A DNA stretch of 5,362 nt from Ruminococcus sp. (GCA_003488415.1 DNLQ01000156.1:1-5362), one strand, 5' to 3'; shown: positions 1-5,236, counted from the stretch's first letter. The notes: generated by a model not told the origin, from the sequence alone. Program-made: numbers and translations.

Positions 1-31
1 ATGAAGGATATGGGCTATTGATACAATAATA

Positions 32-58
32 AAAGGGACTGCTTTGTGCAGTCCCTTT
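32..58 (+). terminator. Intrinsic terminator for rightward transcription
   Basis: A perfect 11-bp stem (32-42 pairing with 48-58, GC-rich core GGGACTGC) closes a 5-base loop and is followed by the T-rich stretch CTATTTA. It fits the end of a plus-strand gene lying mostly to the left of the window. Stop codons occur in all three plus frames within the first 29 bases, so the exact reading frame of that gene cannot be chosen. The other side of the stem is also T-rich on the minus strand, so it may stop transcription both ways. Confidence 0.75.
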
Positions 59-76
59 CTATTTACGAAGGCATAT

Positions 77-104
77 AAAAAAGCCACAGGTATGACCTGC
101 GGCT
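77..104 (-). terminator. Intrinsic terminator of the leftward membrane-protein gene
   Basis: Read on the minus strand, bases 104-82 form a stem around a 3-base loop (92-94). The two arms are 83-91 and 95-103, with one G-U pair at 86/100, and the stem is followed at once by six T residues (A77-A82 on the plus strand). It begins 8 bases past the stop codon of the 112-639 gene, the classic position for its terminator. It lies back to back with the terminator at 32-58. Confidence 0.85.
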
Positions 105-111
105 GCTGCAA

Positions 112-639
112 TCAGTTAATGGATATTCCTCCGCCAGCCCAGCCGGAGCCGATCTTACTGTACAGCTTCGTGAGCATCTTCATGCGGCGGTTATGATAAA
201 ATCTGAATACAAGGAATGCGACAAGAATAGACATACATATACCGAAAATGAACTTGACAACAACAGGCTTGATAAGCAGGAGTGCAATAAGCCATATCAG
301 GATCAGTGCAACAATAAGAATAGGCAGGCAGAACGTTGTGAATGAAGCGCTGCTCACCTTGATATACTGCTGTATGTCAAATTTATCGAGCTTGTCATAG
401 TGACGGACGATAAAATTATCCGGTCTCGCCCACTTTGAGAATTCCTTCAGAGTGTTGAACTTTATATTAAAGTCCTCATAAGTATTTCCGACACGATAAT
501 CAACAGAAACTCCAGTACCGTCCTGAGATCCGCCCATAATGTGGACCAGGGTGCCAGCCTCCGCCTGTCCGGCAACAGTCTTGGTGACGAGGAATTTTCT
601 ATCTATGGCATCGTCGATACTGTTAAGCAGATACGTCAT
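112..639 (-). CDS. Uncharacterised protein with two C-terminal membrane helices
   Basis: I do not recognise this 175-residue protein. Residues 1-98 are soluble, with a mixed, mostly beta-like pattern. The stretch around 20-55 (charged, Gly-rich turns, alternating hydrophobics) could be a small barrel, but that is only an impression. Residues about 100-123 and 127-146 are two strongly hydrophobic helices joined by a very short Lys-Pro turn. The following RFYHNRR segment is basic, so both ends should be cytoplasmic. The tail (164-175) is rich in glycine. There is no signal peptide. The start is well supported: on the minus strand AAGGAG (646-651) sits 6 bases before the ATG, and a promoter lies about 70 bases further upstream. 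The gene stands alone, flanked by its own promoter and terminator, so its context gives no functional hint. It is a real gene of unknown role. Confidence 0.85.
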   Translation of the reverse strand: MTYLLNSIDDAIDRKFLVTKTVAGQAEAGTLVHIMGGSQDGTGVSVDYRVGNTYEDFNIKFNTLKEFSKWARPDNFIVRHYDKLDKFDIQQYIKVSSASFTTFCLPILIVALILIWLIALLLIKPVVVKFIFGICMSILVAFLVFRFYHNRRMKMLTKLYSKIGSGWAGGGISIN

Positions 640-682
640 AAAAAGCTCCTTCCCGAAATAATATTTAGGGACAAATTTTCAT

Positions 683-695
683 TTGTAAATTACAA
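683..695. promoter_or_regulatory. Palindrome in the leader of the leftward gene, possible operator
   Basis: TTGTAA-A-TTACAA is a perfect 6+1+6 inverted repeat. Relative to the minus-strand promoter (712-740) it would lie about 10 to 22 bases downstream of the transcription start, a place where a bound repressor would block elongation or clearance. A third similar half-site, ACAAAT at 671-676, pairs with ATTTGT at 681-686 and overlaps it. AT-rich DNA makes such palindromes fairly common, so an operator role is a guess. Confidence 0.35.
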
Positions 696-711
696 TAAAT
701 CTTCATTTATC

Positions 712-740
712 ATTATAGCACATCCGGTTGATTATTGCAA
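712..740 (-). promoter_or_regulatory. Sigma-A promoter of the leftward membrane-protein gene
   Basis: On the minus strand TTGCAA (735-740) and TATAAT (712-717) are separated by exactly 17 bases, with the extended -10 dinucleotide TG one base before TATAAT. Transcription should start near 705, giving a leader of about 65 bases that contains the AAGGAG ribosome binding site at 646-651. Confidence 0.85.
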
Positions 741-890
741 GTTGTTTTGAAAATCCGGCAACCGTCCAGCTGTAAAAAAATCGACACGAAAAAGAGGAAA
801 TAACTGTGATTTTGCACAAAATTATCTTTTGCAGCCCTTATTCAGACGTGTACATACATAGTTAATTAAAAAATATTTTACTGTGTGCTG

Positions 891-903
891 TTCAACCGTT
901 GAA
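891..903. promoter_or_regulatory. Palindrome overlapping the -35 box, possible operator
   Basis: TTCAAC-C-GTTGAA is a perfect 6+1+6 inverted repeat whose right arm covers five of the six bases of the -35 element (899-904) of the lipoprotein promoter. A protein bound here would compete with RNA polymerase. I do not match it to a known regulator family. Confidence 0.4.
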
Positions 904-927
904 AAAAAGCCGGAGTTGTGTTATAAT
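899..927 (+). promoter_or_regulatory. Sigma-A promoter of the lipoprotein-tcdA operon
   Basis: TTGAAA (899-904), a 17-base spacer and a perfect TATAAT (922-927), with the extended -10 TG at 919-920. The expected start is near 934. A compact hairpin (938-942 with 946-950, GCGGC/GCCGC, 3-base loop) would sit at the very 5' end of the mRNA, where such stems often protect transcripts from decay. Confidence 0.88.
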
Positions 928-966
928 AAAAATGCAAGCGGCGATGCCGCATAAGAAGAAGGAGAT

Positions 967-984
967 ATGATACAGAAGGGATGA
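967..984 (+). other. Five-codon leader ORF overlapping the lipoprotein start
   Basis: ATG at 967 opens a tiny frame (Met-Ile-Gln-Lys-Gly) whose TGA (982-984) overlaps the ATG of the lipoprotein gene as ATGA. The strong AAGGAG at 959-964 is only 2 bases before ATG 967 but 16 bases before ATG 981, so neither start has ideal spacing. The second purine run, GAAGGG (975-980), touches ATG 981 directly. Possible readings: translational coupling through the mini-ORF, a real start at the in-frame TTG 987 (6 bases after GAAGGG), or chance. Confidence 0.3.
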
Positions 985-2093
985 AATTGATAAGGATCGT
1001 GGCTGCGGCGGCAGTCATCATACTGACACTTACCGGCTGCTCAGCAGATCTCGGCAGAGTTCCGGATATATTCACTCCTGCCGGGGATGTGTCAAGCACT
1101 GCCGGAAACGATAACAGCGATATGACACAGAAGGAGCTTTATGAGCTTATGACCTCTGAGCTGCGGCAGTTCCATAACAAGGTGACCATGAACGGCAGGA
1201 TCGAAACTCAGATGATAACTGATGTCATGGACCTTGTACAGCGAAAAGCTCCTGACATTTTCTGGATAGACGGTTATACCATTACCTCAAGCGGAAAGAA
1301 GACCGAGGTGATCTTTGAGCCGATCGACGGCCATACCCCTGCCGAGCTTCAGGCTATGTCCGAGGAGCTGAGCAATGCTGCGGAGGAGATTATCGCTTCA
1401 ATGCCGGAGGGGCTTATGGATTACGACAGGGTACTCTATGTGCATGACGCCATAGTGCGTTCCACCGCATACGATCAGACCGGCGTAGATGCAGGCAGGA
1501 ATGGCATATGGGGTACGGCGTATGGCTGCCTGGTGAACGGCAGAGCCATATGCCAGGGATATTCCGAGGCGTTTGTGTATATGATGAATATGCTGGGTAT
1601 AGAGTCAGGTATGTGTTCCGGAAGGGCAGGTACTGAGAGCCATGCCTGGAATTATGTCAGGATCGGCGGCGACTACTACTGGATAGACGTGACCTGGGAC
1701 GATCCGGAGAGCCTTGACGAAAACGATACAGCAGAGGGTATATTGCGGCATACATACTTCCTCATAAACGACGATATGCTGCTTCGCACAAGGACTATAG
1801 ATCCGGGACAGGCTTTCGTGCCGGAGTGCAGCTCCATTGCCAACAACTATTTTGTCCGCAGCGGATGCTACTTTGACACCTACAGCATAGAGTCACTGGG
1901 CTGGGTGATGCAGCGGAGCGGAGACGAAAGACACGTAGAGATAATGTTCCCGGATGAACTGACGTTCAGCGAAGCAGTGAGCAGGCTTTTCGATGACGGA
2001 GAGATATGGGAGCTTACAGACTATGTGTGGCTGGACGATCAGATCAGCTACTCAAAGGACGAAGTCATGTATGTACTGACTATCAGCTTCTGA
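981..2093 (+). CDS. Exported transglutaminase-like lipoprotein
   Basis: A 370-residue protein with a lipoprotein signal: Lys/Arg at 2 and 5, a hydrophobic core (6-17) and the lipobox LTGC, so Cys20 would be lipidated and the protein anchored on the outer face of the membrane. Residues about 145-245 are a transglutaminase-core (papain-fold) domain with all three catalytic residues visible: Cys191 in AICQGYSEAF, His221 in ESHAWNYV and Asp236 in YYWIDVTWDDP. The region 45-140 is probably helical, and 285-370 is a C-terminal domain I cannot name. In bacteria this family acts as cysteine proteases, peptidases or cross-linkers. The target here is unknown; a cell-wall or surface peptide is an inference. 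It is the first gene of an operon with tcdA, 13 bases apart. The ATG at 981 is the usual gene-finder choice, but its ribosome binding site spacing is poor. TTG 987 is an alternative that keeps the signal peptide. Confidence 0.9.
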   Translation: MKLIRIVAAAAVIILTLTGCSADLGRVPDIFTPAGDVSSTAGNDNSDMTQKELYELMTSELRQFHNKVTMNGRIETQMITDVMDLVQRKAPDIFWIDGYTITSSGKKTEVIFEPIDGHTPAELQAMSEELSNAAEEIIASMPEGLMDYDRVLYVHDAIVRSTAYDQTGVDAGRNGIWGTAYGCLVNGRAICQGYSEAFVYMMNMLGIESGMCSGRAGTESHAWNYVRIGGDYYWIDVTWDDPESLDENDTAEGILRHTYFLINDDMLLRTRTIDPGQAFVPECSSIANNYFVRSGCYFDTYSIESLGWVMQRSGDERHVEIMFPDELTFSEAVSRLFDDGEIWELTDYVWLDDQISYSKDEVMYVLTISF

Positions 2094-2106
2094 AAGGAGC
2101 ATAATA

Positions 2107-2835
2107 ATGGGAGAATGGCTTAAAAGGACTGAACTGATATACGGCAGCGAGGCGGCGGAAAAGCTGGCGGCAGCGAGGGTGGCTGTGTTCGGAGTAGGCG
2201 GAGTAGGCGGATTTGCCGTTGAAGCCCTTGCACGTTCAGGCGTCGGAGCACTTGACCTTATCGACAACGATACAGTTGCCGAATCCAACCTTAACCGCCA
2301 GATAATTGCCCTCCGCAGCACCATCGGACGATACAAGACAGATGTTGCAAAAGAGCGTATCGCAGACATTAACCCGGAATGCAGGGTACGGACTTACCAC
2401 ACATTCTTCATGCCGGAAACTGCCGGGGATTTTGACTTCACAGACTACGACTACGTGATAGATGCTATAGACACAGTTACAGGAAAGATAGAGATCGTGA
2501 TGCAGGCAAAGAAGGCGGGAGTACCGGTGATATGCTCGATGGGGGCAGGCAATAAGACCGATCCCACGCAGTTTGAGGTGGATGATATATACTCTACTTC
2601 GGTATGCCCTCTTGCAAGAGTGATGCGCCGGGAGATGAAGAAAAGGGGAGTAAAGAGCCTGAAAGTGGTATACTCCCGTGAGGAGGCTGTAAAGCCGCTG
2701 GAGTCGGACGAGAAAGGATTCCGCAGATCAGTTCCCGGTTCTGTGGCATTTGTGCCTTCTGTTGCCGGACTTATCATAGCCGGGGAGATAGTGAACGATA
2801 TTACCGGCGGAGCGCTGAGCAGGAGAAAAAACTGA
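2107..2835 (+). CDS. tcdA: tRNA threonylcarbamoyladenosine dehydratase
   Basis: A 242-residue E1-like (ThiF/MoeB/HesA superfamily) enzyme of the TcdA/YgdL group. In characterised members it uses ATP to dehydrate t6A at tRNA position 37 into the cyclic form ct6A, which sharpens decoding of ANN codons. It is cytoplasmic. Visible marks are the N-terminal RTELIYG segment (7-13), the nucleotide-binding loop GVGGVGG (29-35), the acidic strand end LIDNDTV followed by NLNRQ (61-65, Arg64 contacting phosphates in the family), Lys77 in YKTDVAKER, VIDAID (117-122), and the group-typical CPLARVMRREMKKRG (167-181). Length is normal for the short Firmicute form. AAAGGAG (2093-2099) overlaps the upstream stop and lies 7 bases before ATG 2107, indicating co-transcription with the lipoprotein gene. 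The two products act in different compartments, so the pairing may reflect only shared transcription. Confidence 0.92.
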   Translation: MGEWLKRTELIYGSEAAEKLAAARVAVFGVGGVGGFAVEALARSGVGALDLIDNDTVAESNLNRQIIALRSTIGRYKTDVAKERIADINPECRVRTYHTFFMPETAGDFDFTDYDYVIDAIDTVTGKIEIVMQAKKAGVPVICSMGAGNKTDPTQFEVDDIYSTSVCPLARVMRREMKKRGVKSLKVVYSREEAVKPLESDEKGFRRSVPGSVAFVPSVAGLIIAGEIVNDITGGALSRRKN

Positions 2836-2898
2836 AACGCTCCGTCAGCGGCCGTACTGAAAAAAGTCCGGCGGAGTGCCTTTTAAGAGAGACTCCGC
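2808..2898 (+). repeat. Chain of competing hairpin arms after tcdA
   Basis: Four short segments can pair in sequence. A (CGGAGCG, 2808-2814, inside tcdA) pairs with B (CGCTCCG, 2837-2843). B can instead pair with C (CGGAGTG, 2871-2877) using one G-U. C can instead pair with D (ACTCCGC, 2892-2898, with 2870-2876). A and C share the context CCGGCGGAG. The A-B stem encloses the tcdA stop codon. The C-D hairpin is followed by TTTGAT and may be a weak first terminator. Mutually exclusive arms resemble an attenuator, but could simply be a degenerate repeat at a 3' end. Confidence 0.45.
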
Positions 2899-2923
2899 TT
2901 TGATATACTGTTTTTCATATTGA

Positions 2924-2950
2924 ACTCCCTGTCACCGGCAGGGAGTATTT
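2924..2950 (+). terminator. Intrinsic terminator of the lipoprotein-tcdA operon
   Basis: ACTCCCTG (2924-2931) pairs perfectly with CAGGGAGT (2939-2946). Two more pairs inside (2932/2938 as U-G, 2933/2937) leave a 3-base loop. The stem is followed by ATTTTGCTT. It lies about 90 bases past the tcdA stop and ahead of a fresh promoter, so it cleanly separates the two plus-strand operons. Confidence 0.8.
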
Positions 2951-3002
2951 TGCTTGACGGGAGATGCGGAAATTGTTTTTGCTGAAAAATAAGCCGGAAA
3001 TA

Positions 3003-3031
3003 TTGAAATCTGCGCCGGGATATGTTATAAT
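3003..3031 (+). promoter_or_regulatory. Sigma-A promoter of the second plus-strand operon
   Basis: TTGAAA (3003-3008), a 17-base spacer and TATAAT (3026-3031), with extended -10 TG at 3023-3024. The design is the same as the promoter at 899-927, down to the TGTTATAAT string. Transcription should begin near 3038, leaving a leader of about 74 bases before the first gene. Confidence 0.88.
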
Positions 3032-3037
3032 GTAAAG

Positions 3038-3111
3038 AGTATACTTTAAAATACGGCATGACTGTGCGCCGTACAAGGACAGTCTCCGCAGATAGCGGAA
3101 TGGAGAGAAAT
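3038..3111 (+). promoter_or_regulatory. Structured 5' leader with possible H-type pseudoknot
   Basis: Downstream of the promoter, stem 1 pairs TACGGC (3052-3057) with GCCGTA (3068-3073). Stem 2 pairs GACTGT (3060-3065) with ACAGTC (3079-3084). The arms interleave, which gives either an H-type pseudoknot (6-bp stems, linkers of 2, 2 and 5 bases) or two alternative hairpins. A further hairpin, TCCGC/GCGGA with loop AGATA (3085-3099), follows with no gap. Then come GGAG at 3102-3105 and ATG 3112. The geometry would suit a small riboswitch or a protein-binding leader that gates the ribosome binding site. It does not match any riboswitch class I can recall. The structure is inferred from pairing only. 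Confidence 0.45.
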
Positions 3112-3459
3112 ATGTTATCAGATCTTGTTTTATTGATGTCACAGGGCGCAGATGCCGAAAAGCCAGGACTTTTCCCATTCCCGGCAGTGATGCACTATTC
3201 CTTTGCCGTTGTGGGCTTCATCTTCTTCCTGTGTATGTTCATCAAGCATAAAAAGCTGCACCACCTTATATTCACTGCCGCTATACCGCTTACACTGCTG
3301 CTGAGATTCATCAGCGAGGATAACAAGTTCGCATTCTACCTTATAGGTGCAGTTGAACTGCTGTTCCTTATCGTAGCTTTTATTTCTTCCATTGTGGACA
3401 GTGTACGCAGGTCAAAGGAAGAGGCAGCAAATACTCCTGCCGCACCGGAGAAGGAGTAA
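3112..3459 (+). CDS. Small three-helix membrane protein of unknown function
   Basis: A 115-residue integral membrane protein that I do not recognise. From ATG 3112, helices lie at about residues 26-44, 51-66 and 73-94. The basic KHKK after helix 1 and VRRSK after helix 3 place those ends inside, so the first 25 residues face outside and the charged, Ala/Pro/Glu-rich tail (100-115) is cytoplasmic. The frame is open from an ATG at 3058, but I chose 3112. GGAG at 3102-3105 is 6 bases before it, whereas 3058 has no ribosome binding site and would put Arg-rich residues encoded by the structured leader at the N terminus. It is the first gene of an operon. Its last codons contain the AAGGAG that starts the next gene, so translation of the two is probably coupled. 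No motif suggests transport or enzymatic activity. Confidence 0.82.
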   Translation: MLSDLVLLMSQGADAEKPGLFPFPAVMHYSFAVVGFIFFLCMFIKHKKLHHLIFTAAIPLTLLLRFISEDNKFAFYLIGAVELLFLIVAFISSIVDSVRRSKEEAANTPAAPEKE

Positions 3460-3462
3460 GAA

Positions 3463-4413
3463 GTGAAGATAGCTGTTCTTGACTGGCAGACAGTAAGCGT
3501 AAACGGTGATATATCTCCGGCAGCTCTTGAAGAACTGGGTGAGACGGTGTTCTATCCGCTCACTTCACCCGGGGAGACCGTTTCCCATATCTCGGATGCG
3601 GAGATAGTACTCTGCAATAAGGTGCTGATAACCTCTGAAATAATGGATGCCTGCCCGAAGATAAGGTACATAGGAGTCTTCGCCACAGGCTACAATAATA
3701 TTGATGTAGAAGCTGCCGCAGAGCGAGGCATAACTGTATGCAACGCAGGAGAGTACTCCACCAATGCCGTGGCACAGCAGACCTTTGCGTACATCCTTGA
3801 CCGCTTCAGCAGAGTCAGGGACTACGATGATGCTGTAAGAAAGGGCGAGTGGGAAAGCTCTCCCACATTCTCCTATTTTCCGATACCCACCGATGAGATC
3901 GCAGGAAAGACTCTTGCAGTAGTGGGCTACGGCTCCATAGGAAGGACTGTTGCACGTATCGGTGCAGCGTTCGGCATGAGAGTCATAGTGAATACACGTA
4001 CAGTACCGGCTGACTGTCCCTTTGAAGTGACAGACCTCAGCACAGCAGCTTCACAGGCGGATGTCATCACCTTCCACTGTCCTCTTACAGAGAAGACAAA
4101 AGGTATGGTGAACAGTGAACTGCTGGGAATGATGAAGCCGTCTGCCGTACTGATAAATACCTCCCGGGGCGGAGTGGTATGTGAGGCTGACCTTGCAGCC
4201 GCACTGAAGAACGGTGTTATCAGCGCCGCTTATCTCGATGTGCTTGACAAGGAGCCTATGTCGCCGGACACACCTTTGAAGGGTATACCCGGATGTACCA
4301 TCACTCCCCATACAGCATGGGCTCCATTTGAGACACGAAGCCGCCTTATGAATATCGTCTGCGGCAATATACAGGCGTGGCTTGACGGAAAGCCTGTGAA
4401 TAAAGTAAACTGA
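3463..4413 (+). CDS. D-2-hydroxyacid dehydrogenase (hydroxypyruvate reductase-like)
   Basis: A 316-residue NAD(P)-dependent oxidoreductase of the D-isomer-specific 2-hydroxyacid dehydrogenase family, which interconverts 2-keto acids (such as hydroxypyruvate or glyoxylate) and D-2-hydroxy acids. Residues about 1-98 and 290-316 form the substrate-binding domain and 99-289 the Rossmann domain. The FATGYNNID segment (73-81) is typical of the glycerate dehydrogenase branch. The dinucleotide loop is GYGSIG (155-160). The catalytic residues are Arg235 (NTSRGGVV), Glu264 (LDKEP) and His283 (TPHTAWAP). The cofactor strand ends in NTRT (177-180) instead of an acidic residue. Arg179 hints at NADP(H), as in GRHPR-type enzymes, but this is an inference. 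The start is GTG at 3463, 3 bases past the upstream stop, with AAGGAG (3451-3456) 6 bases before it. The exact substrate cannot be read from sequence. Confidence 0.92.
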   Translation: MKIAVLDWQTVSVNGDISPAALEELGETVFYPLTSPGETVSHISDAEIVLCNKVLITSEIMDACPKIRYIGVFATGYNNIDVEAAAERGITVCNAGEYSTNAVAQQTFAYILDRFSRVRDYDDAVRKGEWESSPTFSYFPIPTDEIAGKTLAVVGYGSIGRTVARIGAAFGMRVIVNTRTVPADCPFEVTDLSTAASQADVITFHCPLTEKTKGMVNSELLGMMKPSAVLINTSRGGVVCEADLAAALKNGVISAAYLDVLDKEPMSPDTPLKGIPGCTITPHTAWAPFETRSRLMNIVCGNIQAWLDGKPVNKVN

Positions 4414-4426
4414 AGGAAGATAATAA

Positions 4427-5215
4427 ATGCGTAATATATCCGAAAAAAAGCGTATCGTCATAAAGCTGGGCACCTCCACCCTGGCGCACAAGACCGGTAA
4501 GCTGAACATCCGCCGTATGACTAATCTGGTGAGAGTGATCTCGGATCTCCACAACTCCGGAAGAGAGATAATCATGGTATCTTCCGGTGCAGTGGGACTG
4601 GGCGCAGGCAAGCTGGGACTTCCGGAAAAGCCCAGGGACACCAAGACCAAGCAGGCTGTTGCGGCTATCGGTCAGTGTGAGCTGATGCACGTATATGATG
4701 ATATGTTTGCGAAGTACAGCGTTACGGTGGCGCAGATACTGCTCACCAAGACCATAATCAACAACCCGAATCACTGCGAAAACTTCATGAATACAGTGGA
4801 GAAGCTGGTGGGTATGGACGTTATCCCCATAGTCAATGAGAACGATACTATCGCCATAGATGAGCTGGAGCTTGAGATAGGTGAGAATGACTCTCTTTCA
4901 GCACTTGTTGCAGAGCTGTCCCGTGCGGATCTCCTGCTTATTCTTTCAGACATTGACGCCCTCTATGACGACGATCCTCGTCAGAATCCGGATGCAAAGC
5001 CTGTACCTGTCGTGGAGAAGATAACTCCGGAGATAGAGGCTATGGCAGGCGGTGCAGGAACAAGTCTCGGAACAGGCGGTATGTCCACAAAGATAAAGGC
5101 TGCAAAGATCGCAACCAATGCCGGTATAGATATGGTGATCATGAACGGCAGAGATCCCGAGAAGCTGTACGATCTCTTTGAGGACAAGGAGATAGGTACA
5201 CTTTTCAAGGCGTGA
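4427..5215 (+). CDS. proB: Glutamate 5-kinase, short form without PUA domain
   Basis: A 262-residue cytoplasmic kinase of the amino-acid-kinase fold that phosphorylates L-glutamate with ATP, the first committed step of proline synthesis. Family motifs are all present: IVIKLGTSTL (10-19, Lys13), MVSSGAVGLGAGKLGL (50-65), IPIVNENDT (133-141), the GENDSLSALVA segment (152-162), LSDIDALYDDDPR (173-185), and the ATP-site GTGGMSTKIKAA (215-226). The protein ends after the kinase domain. The C-terminal RNA-fold-like PUA domain of the roughly 367-residue E. coli enzyme is absent, as in some other Firmicutes, and there is no sign of a frameshift. Proline feedback is expected to act on the kinase domain. 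AAGGAAG (4413-4419) is 7 bases before ATG 4427, 13 bases past the dehydrogenase stop, so it is in the same operon. proA (gamma-glutamyl phosphate reductase) does not follow directly, so it must be elsewhere. Confidence 0.95.
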   Translation: MRNISEKKRIVIKLGTSTLAHKTGKLNIRRMTNLVRVISDLHNSGREIIMVSSGAVGLGAGKLGLPEKPRDTKTKQAVAAIGQCELMHVYDDMFAKYSVTVAQILLTKTIINNPNHCENFMNTVEKLVGMDVIPIVNENDTIAIDELELEIGENDSLSALVAELSRADLLLILSDIDALYDDDPRQNPDAKPVPVVEKITPEIEAMAGGAGTSLGTGGMSTKIKAAKIATNAGIDMVIMNGRDPEKLYDLFEDKEIGTLFKA

Positions 5216-5236
5216 TATAAGTCACGGAGGTGCGTT

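Larger units (their letters stand above)
640..980. other. Divergent intergenic control region
   Basis: This 341-base AT-rich gap separates the leftward membrane-protein gene from the rightward lipoprotein operon. It holds a promoter for each direction (712-740 minus, 899-927 plus), so the two transcripts diverge. Between them (about 745-890) I see no gene. There is a 14-base palindrome with arms ATTTTG/CAAAAT at 809-822, followed by a partial repeat of TTTTGCA at 827-833. There is also the 8-base palindrome TTAATTAA at 862-869. Which of these bind proteins cannot be told from sequence alone. Confidence 0.7.

Noticed and set aside
541..750. A 69-codon plus-strand frame over the start of the leftward gene and its promoter
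   Set aside because: It overlaps the well-supported minus-strand gene, crosses its promoter, and lacks an SD.
932..970. A 12-codon frame starting at ATG 932 whose stop overlaps ATG 967
   Set aside because: The predicted transcription start is about 934, so its start codon would not be in the mRNA.
3052..3084. Guanidine-III or preQ1-type riboswitch identity for the leader pseudoknot
   Set aside because: The shape and a few bases (GTGCGCCGTAC) recall guanidine-III, but the stem order and the conserved loop bases of both classes do not match.
3058..3111. N-terminal extension of the small membrane protein from ATG 3058
   Set aside because: There is no SD before 3058, the extension is Arg-rich and overlaps the paired leader, and ATG 3112 has a GGAG 6 bases upstream.
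4051..4650. A 199-codon open frame on the minus strand across the dehydrogenase-proB junction
   Set aside because: It lies antisense to two genes with full family motifs, has no ribosome binding site or promoter, and its composition is that of a reverse-strand shadow.
5216..5236. Possible terminator between proB and the deaminase-like gene
   Set aside because: The 21-base gap has no stem with a T-run and is mostly taken up by a ribosome binding site.
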